Part shown: positions 1 through 13,400 of the stretch, in pieces | Layout of the letters: every line of letters starts with the position of its first letter | How positions within the stretch are numbered: the stretch's first letter is position 1 | The notes under the pieces: generated by a model | What the model was told of the DNA's origin: nothing | Database searches by the model: none | The model's input: the letters and a program-made list of their open reading frames with translations, nothing else | Position numbers and translations under genes: made by a program | Assembly: GCA_905221605.1 (NCBI GenBank) | Contig: CAJNDS010000402.1 | Span: 248,001 to 312,000, forward strand | Source: Symbiodinium natans | Lineage: Eukaryota; Sar; Dinophyceae; Suessiales; Symbiodiniaceae | DNA length: 64,000 nt | Reading direction: 5' to 3'

Positions 1-1376
1 AAAACACTAAACAACCAGTGCTCATGGTTTGAGATCACAATGAACAACCCTGCCGATGATTATAGGTAATCCTGGCTGTACTGGCGGCTGCTGATGGCTA
101 AGCGTTCTTGTGCACGCGCCTCAGATGCCCAGCAACGCAAACCGCTTGGATGCGCCAAGCCTGCGAAAACAAACAACTCGAATTGATGTTGTTCCACGTT
201 GTTCCTTATTTCTGCTGCTTCTCAAACTACTTTGCGCAATTCAGTTGCCAATTCCTGAAGGATGTTCCGACATCAAGGCTCCTGGCTCTTGCTTGCTGCG
301 GTCCAGATGTCTCACATCACCAAGTTGAAAACTATCAAGTTCAAGCAGAACTGATCCAGCACCGGCCTGTTGGTCTGCAAATGTGCCTCGCAGCGTCATC
401 AGGTTCAACAAGTCAACAAAAATCAAACTGCAAATTCATAACTGGTCGGATCGCCCCCCTGCTCTGCCATGTTGTTAGATGTTATCGAAAGCTCATGATT
501 TGTATTCGCAATCGGGCGCCCAGCCGAAGAGCAGGTCTTTGGCTCCATCGACACAGAACCTGCCGAGCTTCTTCGTCACCAACCACGCGGCGATTGAAAT
601 TCAATCTGCTCTAATCTGAGAGTCACAGAATGGAAAAGGCCTTGCACCATGAGCGGCTTGCCATCAGCAACGGAACATTCAAGCTTGAAGCGTTGTCCAG
701 TGACTCTCTGAAGTGGTGGAGTGCGCATGCTTTGTTTGGACAAATGTCGTGTTTTCTGGATACATTCGGCGCATGACATTGTTGTCCATCTGACATACTT
801 GCTTGCACAGAGCTTACAGCCATTGTGAGATGCCTGCGGCGACAATTTTTTTCCCGACCCGCCCCCCCCCCCCCCTCCCCCCGCCCCCATATAAGACATG
901 CAAGCTCCGCATCTTCGTGAGTACGAAACAGGGTTCTGACTGCAGCCGAAAATTGCCACAACGTCATGTTGATACAATTGCCTTCACGCCCCCCAATTCC
1001 ACGCGTTGTTCACTCGGTAGGTTCGTTGGGACATGTAGCCACGCTTGCACATGACAGAACATAGGAGTGTCGACCATGCACCGTTGGAAACCAGCATTTT
1101 CGGCCCCAGCAGAGTGCCTGACACTGCAGCCTCTTTAGCACACGGCCTGCCGGCAACGTGAATGGGCCAGGTAGGGGGAAGCATGGCCCGGCACACACAA
1201 TTGGCTTCTCTACAGTTTTGTTCTCAAGTCCGTGGAAGATAGTGGGTGGGTCTAGAAGGGATGCTGGAATGCTTGCAGCTATTTCTCCGAACGAGGTTGC
1301 AGCACCGCATCACCTTCCCGTTTGGGAGCTTCGGACAGAAAAATGCCAAAGAACTCTTCTGTCTGCGCCTCCGGCG
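1..1376. other. Sequence downstream of the fusion gene
   Basis: No supported gene. Contains a C run near 870 and scattered short frames. The fusion gene's 3' untranslated region should lie just below 1376; no AATAAA-type signal could be assigned. Confidence 0.5.
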
Positions 1377-4300
1377 TCAGTCGAAGAGCGAGCTGGTTGA
1401 AAGTATATATGACGAATTAAAGTTGGCAAGATTTGGGAAAATCGTGTTGTGATCTGCTGCATTCACACCCATCCACTCCGACACCGGGAAAAGGATGCTC
1501 TCCCACGGATACTTGGGAATCAACCGCCCCCGACCAACGTCCTCAACAAGGGTCCGGGGCAACATACATTCCGTTTCAGAAGAGGGTCTCTTGGCATGGT
1601 GAGCGGACTACACTCAGAAGCTACCTTGCACGTACGGCACGCGTCTAACATGCACGTCGCTGCTTGCCAGTTGCAGTACTGTGGCTGAAGTGTCTGCTTT
1701 CTTCGGGTCTCTGGAACTGTAGATGCCAGCACACACTGTCTGCACAGTCCTGATTGTTGCCCTCAAGCAAGCTGTCTGGATAATCGTTGAGGACCTTTCC
1801 ACCTCGAACGGCACCTCCCAAAAACTCAGCATCTCTGGCAAAAAGGATCGGGTGTCTTACATGGACCCATACACTCTAACCTCTACATCTATACACCCGT
1901 CCGCGAGCTGATGCTTGGAAACTGGCTGCAACAGGGCAAGGACCTCCCAGAACGAAGTGGTTGCCGGCCCATCCATGGTCGGTCCCCTGCGAGCGTTCCG
2001 CAGCAACTGTCAGCGACTTATGATGTCCAGTTTCTCGAACCCTGTGACAAGGCCTCTTCTGTGGAACGAATCAAAATACTGGGCAGGTTGCTAAATTCTG
2101 TGCAGTCCTTGCCATTCGAGGTCAGCGTGCGCCCAAAATCCGACGAGGAGACCATCGTGACGGCGTCGAACAAGCCTTGAGCTTTCATCTCCGCCACGAA
2201 GGCCTCACAGTAGTGGTGTGAGCATGAAATGTATGAAAGAAGGATTACAAGTGAGTATGATCCATATGTCAGACTCTGTCAGACCTCCAATGCGATGTTG
2301 AGGTAGTCGAAGTTCTCATCCATTACCTTTTGGCAGCTGCAAGGCAAATGCCCCGATCTGGACACAGAAGTGATTACAGTGATTACAGACATGGCCTGGC
2401 CTCGTGAATTTCGTTGTGTGTGTCAAAGCCCGCCAACTCCACATAGAAGAAGTCTCGTTCAACTTGACGCTCCTAGGCAGACAGGGCCAGGAAGTGGCGC
2501 GAGCGGCGCAATGCCACAATGCCATGCCAGCTCTTGACAAAGGTTCGTTGCGCGTCACGATGAGTTTGGCCACTGCCTCCATCGTCTGCATCAGCTTCCC
2601 GGCAGTGCCATCAGGAATGCTCCAAGTGGTCATGAGCGTAACATTTGCCAGCTGGTCATACAGCTCTTGGTTCGAGTCCTCGGCTCCGGAAGATGCAGCC
2701 CGCGTCAAGCCCCTCATGATATCTCATGATGCTGCTCTGATCACTAATCATATTTACGCCACTCCCAAAAACAAAGAACATCTTGGACGCAGCTTCACCC
2801 CAGGCAGTCCAAGCGTCAACGAGCGCCCCAGCACTCTTGGCGTACTCCTCGCAGTAGATGTTCCCAAGCTCCTGCTGCGTCAGTTCCTTCAGGAGCTCCC
2901 TCTTCCCCGTATAATTCAGAAGCCTCTCAAAGAGGCACCGCGGGATGATCCGGGATGTCTCAGAAATGCACAGAAGAAGCAACACACCTCTCAGATTCGT
3001 GGCCGAGGCACGTGGGCACCTCGCCAGTGATGGGGACGCCAACCTGGCCGACGTAGTTGCCCTGCGACCAAGTCTGGCGGCCCTTGAGCGAGAAGCTCAT
3101 GGTGCTCAGGCCCTGGGTCTGGCTCAGTGAATCTGCCATACGGCCCCCGACGCCCCTCGGGCCAGAGCCCCGCACCTCGGCTCTCAACACGTTCCAAGCA
3201 CGTTCCAAGCACGTTCCCAACACCCAAATGTTCAACCGCCCAGAACACGCGAAACATTGTAAAGTGACAGGAGCCACGAACCCAGATACGTGTCACATCT
3301 TGGCGACCTTCTACCCGACGCAGCACACGAAGAGGCCCGGGAAAAACAACCAAGACGAAGAGAGCAGAAATAAACATGAAACGGTTCAAAACAACGACCA
3401 CCGGGAACCCCATCCGCGTGACGGTCGACACTTCGAGGGCGCAGCGAAAGTCCAAAAGCCACGACGGTGACAAAGATCGCGACCCCCATCAGGCCCATCT
3501 CTCTGACTGTTGGCACTTTCGACAAAAGCGATGACAGTCACGAGGATCGCGACCCTCAGGCACCCCATCCCTGTGACGTCCTGTGGCTCTATTGGCACTC
3601 ATCGATGTTCAAAACGCAGGGCTTCCACAACATTCCACAACTAATTACAGCTCCCGTCGATTTGGGTCACCTCTCCCACGCCAGACCCCAACTCTCTGAA
3701 CGGGAAGCCTTCTGTTACGCATTCAAAAAAGAGAGAGAGTGTGAGAGAGAGAGAGAGAGACCATCGCAGCCAGCATGCCTGGCACTTCAGCGTCTGTGCT
3801 GCCTCGGCCTGGTCCGAGTGGGAGAAGAGCCCCGCGCAAGTGGCCTTCGAGCCCTGCAGATTGCGAGGCTGTAACTCACGGCTGGTTGTTATAGCCCTTA
3901 AAAAACCACTACACCCCGTTTGCGTTTTCTCCGAGCCTTGAAGTAGTCGTTCTTGTCCATCGGCTCTACCAAGGAGCCGACGTTGCTGATGAAGGCTGCT
4001 CGCCCTTCCTGGCATCTGTATCTAGTGCACCCGAGCTTACGGGCCCACGTGCAAGTCACTGTCGGCTCCTGGTACAGGGCATGCAGCGCAGGAAGCTTGT
4101 AGTGGACGCCGAATTTGCTACAGGTCTGCCCGGACGTGCTGACTTCCAGCAGGTTGGCATTTGGCATGGCTGCCGACTTCCTGACTGACTGGTATTCCGA
4201 ATTCAGCGCGCAGTCGATAGGGACCACCAGGTTGAAGGTGTCCGCCCCTCCACCCAAGTACCTAGCTTTTAGCACATAAGGATCATTCCTAACCATGCCC

Positions 4301-4455
4301 CTCCGCACTCCAAACGATGCAGATAACTGCACATTCGGAAAGTCCGCAAAGCGCTACAAAGCGCTACAAGCACTCTAATGCTGAGGCATGCTCAGGCCTC
4401 TCAAGCAACGCCCTAAGTCCACGGCAAGGGGCAAGTTGATCAGAGCCTTGTAGGA
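1377..4455 (-). other. DUF1501 region of the fusion protein
   Basis: Follows DUF1800 without an intervening stop: exon 4433-4947 ends in YKALIN and joins by a GC donor to YLGGGADTFNLVVP, the DUF1501 start signature. Later landmarks: EGRAAFISNVGSLVEP (4.0 kb), LFSHSDQAEAAQTLKCQ (3.8 kb), GGRMADSL and FSLKG (3.1 kb), DFFYVELAGFDTHNE (2.4 kb), SSDFGRTLTSNGK (2.15 kb), GTDHGWAGNHFVLGG (1.97 kb), GGKVLNDYPD (1.8 kb), and GRGRLIPKYPWE...EWMGV...FPNL (1.5-1.4 kb). These are the family's GFDTH, SDFGRT and GTDH motifs in the right order. My recollection, to be checked, is that Pfam groups DUF1501 with the alkaline phosphatase/sulfatase clan. The natural end is LFD followed by a stop. Confidence 0.9.
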
Positions 4456-7400
4456 GGCCGGCACGTGCGGCGTTGCAGTTGTGGCGCTGCTGCTCCGCGG
4501 GCCCTGTGGCTTGGGATCTCCAAGGGCATTGAACTCCGGAGCCAAGACGATCGCCTCCTGCATGGCCTGGACCCCTTCCTTCTGAAAAGCCGCCTCGGCC
4601 ACCTGCTGAGAGTGGTTAGTGAGGCGGCCACCTGTGAGAAGCAGGTTCAGCTCCTCCAGAATGCCAGTTGGGTCGGTAGGGCTGGAGCTGGAGCCCCAAG
4701 TCTTTGTGAAGGAGCTCTGGTTGCAGGCATCCGTCTCCAGGCCAAAGCCCCCATCACAAGCTGTGACCCCTCCATGCTTGATCAAAGAGAGCATGCCGTT
4801 GATGAAATTCACAACGGTGGAGCCCTCAAAGATCTGAGCCTCGGGGGCAACGAGTCCGCCCAGGCCGCTCGGCTGGAAATCCGGGCGGTAGAAGTTGAAG
4901 ACGGAGGGCGACATGAAGGGCGCCTGGCCAAGGAGGTCCTGCAGCTCCTGGCAACGGGTCCCGGGCACTCCACAAGCAAGGATAGTGAAAAACGAAGGTA
5001 AACAGCGCTGCCGTGCCTGAAACAGGAGCTCCCGTCCAGCCGCGTCGACGAACTCCATCGCGCGCAGGAAGTGCACAATCTTCACGAGCGGCTCCTGCAA
5101 TGTCCGCAAGACTCTCGCTCCTCTGGCGCTTCTTGAGCGGCCATTCCGGTCGAAAATGATGCTAAATAAGGAGCCCTCCCTTGCAGCAAAGGTTCGCGCA
5201 ATGCTCCCCGCGTGTCGATAGAGGCTTGGGCTTCTGGATGAAGGAGCACCTGGGTCCGGACATAGAAGAAATCCCAGCTGCCCTCAAAGTCAAGGAAACT
5301 ATCCAACACTCCTCGACGCCCCCCAACAAAATCCCCAGCGTGGCTTATCACAACTTTCCGACGTCTTTTGTCAGCGGCACGGCCGCCACGGCCGCGGCCA
5401 GATCCCCATAGCGGCCCGAGAATGTCTCGTCCCCATAGGCCCCGGTCCGGAAGGCCTGTCACAACTCGACCACCATAAGAACTACACGAGTAGCCACAGA
5501 ACTGAGGGTGTCTCTTTTTGTGGGGCCAATCGATTTGCCACATTTCGTGATCGCTCACACTACTACATTCAACATACTCTCATTCATTTCTATGATACGA
5601 AGATGCAGAGACTTTCACGTGAGACGCCGAGCCTCGGCCACGGCAGATAAGTAGCCAGAGCTTGGGTTTGAGCTCACCAGGCGCTGGATCAGACGAAGAG
5701 CGATGAACGGGGGCGTGTTTGGATGAGACACCAAGTGCTCCAGCATGCTCTCCACCTCCCACATAGATGATCTGGAGCTGGGAGTCTCAGTGAACCCGAA
5801 CAAGGGAGGGTTTCGGAAGCTCTTGCCCGCCACGTGCACCAGGCTTTGTACATTCTTGTAGTACTTGCCTTGGTATTCGAAGATGGTTGCTTCGTCGATG
5901 ACGCCGGCGTGGTACGCCTTGACATCCCCACAGCTGGCACAAGCACCGGTTGGAGCAAACGCACCGATCTTCAGCTGCTGCAGCTCTTGCACAGTGGGAA
6001 CCCTGTCCTCACAAAAAAGGCAAGCAGCAACTTCCGGTCAGATCCTACTGCGATTGTGTGCCTTTTCTTCAGAGGGTGGACTTCCCAGTCAGAATGCCAA
6101 GAATCAAAGGCAGCCTGAAGCTCGACAGAGATTGGGCAAACGCATGAAGTCGCCGCGCTGCTGCATTCTGCGGGGCAGGCGGTGACGTCGGGCTGTAGAC
6201 TGTCAACCCAGCTGACACGGATCTTATTCATCTTCGTGTCCTCATCCTCAGGGGTGTCGCTAAACAAGCAATCCAGCATTGCGATCAGAAGCGGGGTCCT
6301 TCTGCGAGGTAACTTTGCCAGCATCATCCACGGACACATTGATGCTGCAATTGACCTGCTGTTGTTCCGATCTAGAATACCCCCAGGTAGTGAAGCCGGA
6401 CGCCTTATCATGAAGTATGCAAGTACGCCCAACACCTCAAGAGCCTAAAGCCAAAAGTCTTTGGACTCTCGCACTTGGCTAACCACTTAACATGAGGATG
6501 GGGGGTGGGAAGGGAAATAGGGACCGTCACCGATCGAAGCCTGACTCCCCCTTTCCAGCCGCAGGAAGCAGCCCAGAAATGGGTACCGGTACTGCTGGGA
6601 GGGGGCACTCTGTTTTCTCCTATTCATTGACCCAAACACAAAACCCCCCTCAGGCACCTATTTCCAAGTATTTCCAAAAGTTCACAGTGCTTCTTAATTG
6701 GGAAAGCACCCGGCCGGCCCCAGAAATGGGCACCGAGTGGGGAGGGGGACTCTCTCCTATTCACCGCCAATTAAAAACACAATTCTCCGGCACCTGTTTG
6801 TGTAAGCAGGATGCATGAAAATATGTGCCTGACAGGGGATTTGTGTTTGGGTTCTATTTGCCTGACAGGGGGGTTGTGTTTGGGTCACATTGATAAAGAG
6901 AGTAGAGTCCCCCCACACCCGGCACTTTCTGGGGCTGGCTGTCAGTTGGAGCTGCAGGCTGAGGGTAAAGGGCGAAGAGTATCCACGTAATCATAGTACT
7001 TGTAGAGTGGTCCAAAAGAGTCTCTGGAACATATTCATTCTCTCCACCCCACACCCCCAACATAGGTACCAGAGACAGGTGACAAGGAGAGTCACTCACC
7101 CCCCCCCCCATCCAAGCAATACGTCACTTAACCAGGCATCCCGCAGAACCCCTTTTTGACAGAACTTCTGATCCAATGCAGCATCAAGACCTGCGTCCAG
7201 ATGCGAGCATCATCGTCGTTGTAGCCGCAGGTGGTCAAGCCAGTCTGCCTGCATGCCAGAAATACCATGACCAGTTTCAAGCATCTGCAAGCATGCCAAG
7301 ACACGTCGCTGTCTCTGAGCTACTCTAATGGGTGTTTCAATGGGATTCTAATGGGTGTTTCAGCGTCCCAAAAAAACATCTCGCCTATCGCAGATCTGCA

Positions 7401-10400
7401 GCCCCAGACTGTTGCAGTAGCTGACTGCTTTGGCATAGCTCACCTTCTCCTGGTAGAAGCCACACTTGTGACCCTCACGATACGCCTGTGTACATTCCCG
7501 TCCATAGCCATAGCCCTCCTCAAAGCAGCGCTGCTCGCAGTACTTGTTATTTAGCCAAACGTTGGCATTGATACACTTGCTGGGGAAACTGGAGCTCGAC
7601 TGGTTCTCACAAAACTTATCCGGCACCCAGCTCGGGGGCCGGATATTGGTGCAGCCGTCACAACAGTAGCTACCTCCAGCAAAGGTCCCAGGGTTTGTGC
7701 ACATGATCTTGCTGGAAAAGTCCCGCTTGTCCCCTCCATCCGTGGCAATCTTGCCGTTGTGGAAATAGAGATGCACGCAGGCAGGAGGCACGAACTCGTA
7801 GTACGCAGCGCCAACCTTGACAGCATTCGGGAGTGTGGCATCGCACTCATCTCCATGGCAGGACAGATCCTGGGAGAGCAGGACGGATGCCTGAAAGCTG
7901 CATGCTCCGGAACCATCGGGGGAACAGAGGGCCTGGTACAAAGGCGACGCGCTGTCGAGGATCAGTGCGTCGTTGGACCCATAGTGGCTGCTAAGGAACT
8001 CAAAGCGCGCGCCGCTCGAAAGGAACGCGTCCTGAGGCAGGTCTTCGCAAAGGGGATATCCATCGCCGAGGTAGTTGCCGTCCAAGTCCATTTTTGGATA
8101 GGCATCGTGCCAATCGGCTTTCATCTGCATAGGATCGATGATGTTCCTGCCTGAGCAGACGCGAGACGCGCATGCTTTGACACCTAACGACTCTTGTCGT
8201 CATGCTTGAAGCACGCTTAATCCATCTTCCTCCTAACTGGTTGCTCTGTCTTCCTTCGTTGATGCAGCCACGCAGCCGGTGGAGCCTTTCACCACTTCCA
8301 AATTGCTTCGCATCAGCTGCCGGTCGAAGCCCGTGAGGACGCTGGCGAAGGTCATGATGTCCTCTGGGGCTCGGAATGTTTCGAAAGCCGTACTGCCTCC
8401 CAACCTCCGACAGCAACTATCATCACATATCATCACAGGACTGGCGCACGTCACGTTCGCCGAAAAGAAAAACCTCTGCACTTTCTGACGCATGTCGTTC
8501 CAAGATCTGCATGTGACATGTGAGTCACAATGCTGAAGTTTCTGCGGTAGCTCTGAGCGCTTTGAGGATTCTCGGCCGCATCCTTCCTCAGCCTTTATTT
8601 GAACAGGAGCGGCAGGGCAAAGCTGGAAAACGAGCAGATCGATCAGGGTGCGAGAGACTACGTCCGCCGCGTGTGGCTGGCCTCTGAATGCATCAGAAGG
8701 AAGTGCCTACATTTGGGACCCGAGCTCCTGTCGCAACTTGGCGGGAGAGCCTGGGTCATGACTCAGGAGGCTTTTCTCACGAGAAGCTGACCCGGGCTTT
8801 TTCGGCGTGGGCCAGAAAGCAGAAGAGCTACTGGTGCGATTGAGGAAGCCACTCTTGGATGCCGATGCCAGGAGCCCGAGCTCTTTGACTCGGTCTGGTG
8901 AACACAAGAGCCGGACGGTGGCCACACGAAGCGACAGTCCAAGACATGGCAAGGGCGAAGGCCATGGCACTGGCAAGGTCTTCATGGTTGCCACTGCTGA
9001 CGAAGCTACGCCTGGAACAGTGCTTGTTGGGCGCTGACTAATGCCGGTCGGCGCCCTCGGCTGCGACGTCGAACTTGGAGGGCTGCGGCGTGCTCGACAC
9101 TGAAGCGAAGGAGTCGGGGCTTCCCTCGAGCTATGCTGCGAGCAGAACAGCCAGCTGGCCACCGCAGTCTCGACGAAGCTGGGCGCGCGGGCTTGCTCAA
9201 TGGGCGCGACCTTCTTGACCACAGGGGCGAGACATGATGCGCATGCAGTTCGAGAGCACGCCATATCAGCAAACGTCCTCTGCCTCCGCAAGGCTGGGAG
9301 ACAGCAGCCAAAGTTCCGGGTGCTCTGGTGGATGCGAAGCCGGTCTACGCAGGGAGACACGCGCCACGGCATCAGCTTACCGCGGAGTCTTTCCTGTGGT
9401 TTTCTTCGGAGGCCCGGCTGGCTGATGGATGCGCCCAGCTTCCTCCGAGCCTTCCGCCAAGGGCAGCTGCCGACAGTGAAGTGCGATCCAGAACTCGATT
9501 TGGCCAAGAAAAGAAAATCAGCAGGCACCGTGAGGACGAGCTGTTGGGCGGCACAGGCATGCTCGATACCGCCTTCGAAAATGCTTCTGGGCCGCATCCT
9601 TGTTGCACGCTTGCTCCCAGCACCCCTTCAGCCTTTGTGCCTTTGAACCTGGAAAGACCACAGCAGCTACTGTACTTGTGTTCGCTGTCTTTCGAGAAAG
9701 GCCGCCTGAGGAGCCTGCAAAACGAGCCGAGTGCGAGAGTGCTTGTGATCGTTATTTCGTTGCCGGTCTCAGGCATACAGGGACCCACAGAGACGTGGTC
9801 TTGGTCTTGAGTACGCCTTCGCGCCAAAGAGGATTTGGGCCCTGGGAGTGAGCTTGTCTTCATGTAAGCTCTTCAGTCGTCTATCTGCCTCTGCTTCTGC
9901 AGAACAAGGACTTCCTATATCACAAGCAGCCTCGGGGCACACCCTTTCTTTGGTGTTACTCTGAATGCTTTCGTGAGCTTCTCTGGTTGACACTCTACCA
10001 TTGCTGCACAGGACTCATGTCACTGGAGGCGCAATGCGCGCAGTATAGGGGTGTGCAACTTCCAACCCCTGCCCCAAGTTCAGATGGTGTCCCCAGGGTT
10101 TACGTAGGCCGGGTTTCACAATGACATGCCCGATTCTTGGAGGTCCTCATTGTCGTACGTGGGGACAGGGCTGCCCCCGACAAGGACTTCGGAACCATCC
10201 GGGTTCAACTTCACTGTCCCCACCGTGAAGAGCTGCATGACTTCCCGGGCATAGTTCCTTGTGAACTTCTTCGCGGCTACTCGCACTTCTCATTCCACTA
10301 TGCCCTCAAGTGTCAGTTCTAATGCTCTCTTCTACCTTACTCTAGTACTGGTGCTACATCAACTACTGCAATTAGCAAGCAAGCACAGCTTGTGCTTGCG

Positions 10401-13400
10401 CAGGCTTGGTGTGTTTCACACGGTCACTGACCCTGTACAAGCCCAGGTTCTCATCTGGATAATTCTGGTCATGGTCGAAAGCTGAGTTCCTGAAGAAGGA
10501 CAGATACTCGCCTTGGAATCGCCAAAAGCTGCTTCGCCCAAGAAATGCGAAATGCTTCGGCGTGGGAGGTTCTGTGAGGGGAGGGGGGGTGCGGGGCCGG
10601 GGGGGGGGGGGGGGGGGGGGCGGCGGCATTGTAAGTTGTTGCTGCTGTTGATCATACCTTTATTGCTGTCTCTGCCGTTGTTGCAGCCTGGAAGGCCGCT
10701 CTCATGGCTCGGACCGCCTGCTGCAGTCGAGCTTGAGCCACAGCATGTAGCGATGAACCTGGTCAAATAAGGAAAGCAGTGTAGCAGGTTTCTCGGTACA
10801 CCCTGGTGGTCGGTTCAACTGAGGTGGCGATGGTTCTGGTGGTGGTGGGGGCGGCGAGGGAGGTGTGCCGGACAGGAGCAAAAGCGTGAGGTCGCATTGG
10901 TGTGTTCCACCATTCCAGGATCAGAAAGCGCAATTAAGAGATGATGCGAGATACTAAGTGCCGCCAAGATGCCCATGAGAGGACTCAAGGTGACTTCGCG
11001 AAGCAAATCCAAATAGTTCCCAAAGGCACCCCGTACCAGGATGTCGTAGTAGTTGACCCACATCCTCGTTGCAGCCCGCATCCCCCAAAGGTCAATCACT
11101 CGATCATGGCCGAGTGGCTCGAACTGAAAGAAGTACGTAAAGCCGCCGGTGCCTCAGAGCAAGCAGCAAGCAGTTTAGCTGAGAAACAGCAGAGACCCTG
11201 CGGCACGTTGAGGGGCGGGCCCACAGTCAAAATCTGGGACAAGGCCCACGCAACACCTGGCACTGAGCGTGGGCAAGTTTCTCGCAAGGCACATAAGCAC
11301 ATCACGTCCAGGCGCCGCAACTGTAACACTCAATGGCTATGGCGGGATGTCCTGTTAGCTGTTATCCTCACGAACTCCTTCGATCGTGACAGTCGCGAGC
11401 TAGTCGCTTTTCGACGTGGTCACTCCACCTAAGCCGCCTTCGCCTGATGGCCCACCGGATTCCTCGTAGGATCTTTACCTTGAACTCTGGAGATGGCTCT
11501 CGATTTGTATCACCTCTTCTGGAGTTCAACTTACCTGCACTGACCTACACCCAGCCATAGGGGACAGCACAAGCGGCATCAGGACTTACGGGGTGAAATC
11601 ACCGGCCATCCAGCAAAGGCAACGTCGTCCGAAGGTGCGGGTCAACACATTTTAAGCCGTGGTATGCTCTGGCTCAGGTTTGTGGCGTGGCCGACACGGG
11701 TGCAGCCCTGTTCAACAAGGATAATGACACAAGAACCTCACAACAAAATGACGGCTGCACGTTGACGGAGCTGGTCTGGCGCAGTGATCGCCTGCATCTT
11801 CAGGCTGCATTGCGGTCCGAAAGGGGTGCGCATCTGTCAAGCTTAACTAGCAGAATTGTGGAATTGTGGAGTGAACGCATGACCAGAAAAGTAACAAACT
11901 CCGAGACTCGAAAGCTGGACCTCTTTTTAACGGTAACTGCCAGGAAGAATCATGACAGCACATGTTCTGTCTTGATTCTATTCTCTTTAAGCCGCTTGTC
12001 TTGGAGAGAGAAGCGACTACAAGAGCCGCTCAAACATGTGCACCTTTATGGTGCATTTAGAAGCGATATGCACGGCCAAAGGCGGTTTTCTTGCTAGGCC
12101 ATTGGCTTGTTCGCGGGCATGAACACAGATGACTCAATTCCTCAGAGAGTTGTGCGCCGACTTGTCCAAGGGATCGGCCACAACACTACAAAGCCCCAGC
12201 TTCTACCTGTGGAAATTTTCCTCGTCTACGCCTGCTTCTGATGGAACTGACTTGTCCATGTGTTCGCGTCTTGCGACTGAAAGGGCCCTTCAGAGGGCAA
12301 TCAAAACGAGAGACGCGAGCCGCCCTGGCCGAAAGTACTGGCCACTCCCTTCGCAATTTATTGAACATGGTGTTGATCATCCGAGCTTCTGAGCGACTGC
12401 CGGGTGACGTAAAAGGACAAGCATCGGTTGGAGAAACTTGAAGCATCACCTTGCCTGGTTAATCCAGGCGTTGGTGCGCGCATACCGGGACCTGGCATTT
12501 GCGAGATGCGGCTTGAACTCACAACACGTGATCAACATGCCACACGCGGCTTGGCATCGTAATCCTTGCTTGGGTGATCAATGTCCAAGTCCACCTCTGC
12601 GTTGCTGAAGCCTTCAAAGAACCTTTGCTTGCCAATTGGGTGGTCTGCTGCCACTTCTGCCGCTTCTGGCAACTTCTAATTATCATTCAAGGGGCATGAA
12701 GAAGGGCATGTTGTTGCCGAGCTCCGGCTTGTTGGAGCTCTCACCAGGCGAAGGGCATGCCTTGGCCATGCGTCATCCTACCGTCCTACCGTCCTGCTGT
12801 ACTGGAATCCGAATGCTACGGTAGGTTTAAAGGATGCGTGGTCTTTGGTGCCGGGCCACCAGAGAAAAGTCCTCCGAAGACTGAGGCGCGAGGGCCAGTG
12901 CCAGGGTCTCTGACTGGAGAGTGGTCGGAAGACTCAGATATCTGATCTCCTCCCCGAGAGTCCCCACCTGCAGAGCTGCAGATCCACACAATTGACCAAC
13001 ATGGATATCTGCAGCTTCAAAGCAACCAAGATCATGCAAGCCACGTAGTGAAGCTTCTTGTCGGCCAGTGCCGATTCAAAACGGGACATCGGATGGCTGG
13101 CGGGATAAACAAGTTGATAACCACTGCTCGCCCACTTCGTAATGGCCGCAGCACCACCAGGGTGCTCACTGACCCAAGTCGAGAAATCAAAAACGCTACC
13201 TTCTTGCACATGGCTATGTCCGAAGGCCACACCACTCACAGAAACCACGGAGCCGGAAGCCACGTTGGTGGCGCAGGTCACGAAAATATCTCGATACTCC
13301 CCCTGCTTCTGCCCCAGAGCACCGACCTAAGCGCAGGCATCGCAATCGAGAACGGTGTCAGACACTCGAGTGACCAGCTTTCCATGCCAACAAGTGATTT

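Larger units (their letters stand above)
4433..11256 (-). other. DUF1800 core region of the fusion protein
   Basis: Exons in order carry successive DUF1800 landmarks: (R)VAWALSQIL at 11.25 kb; YYDILVRGAFGNYLDLL at 11.0 kb; PDENYAREVMQLFTVG across the 10.45/10.25-kb junction; YDNEDIMTFASVLTGF across 10.15/8.36 kb; IDPMQMKADW...YPK...GDGYPLC at 8.1 kb; EVESMLEHLVSHPNT and LIQRLVSSNPS at 5.7 kb; GAYGDETFSGRYGDLAAAV at 5.4 kb; LLHPEA, then GALREPLVKIVHFLRAMEF across a GA-AG intron; SPSVFNFYRPDFQPSGL and APEFNALGDP at 4.9-4.4 kb. The long exon 7378-8150 also holds a Cys-rich insert with CHGDEC and CFEEGYGYGREC. A similar CFDLGYGYDGDDC motif occurs at about 16.2 kb. Confidence 0.9.

Noticed and set aside
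2404-3030. 208-codon plus-strand open frame
   Set aside because: Antisense to DUF1501 exons, whose conserved motifs are on the minus strand.
4465-5001. 178-codon plus-strand open frame
   Set aside because: Shadow of the DUF1800 exon 4433-4947.
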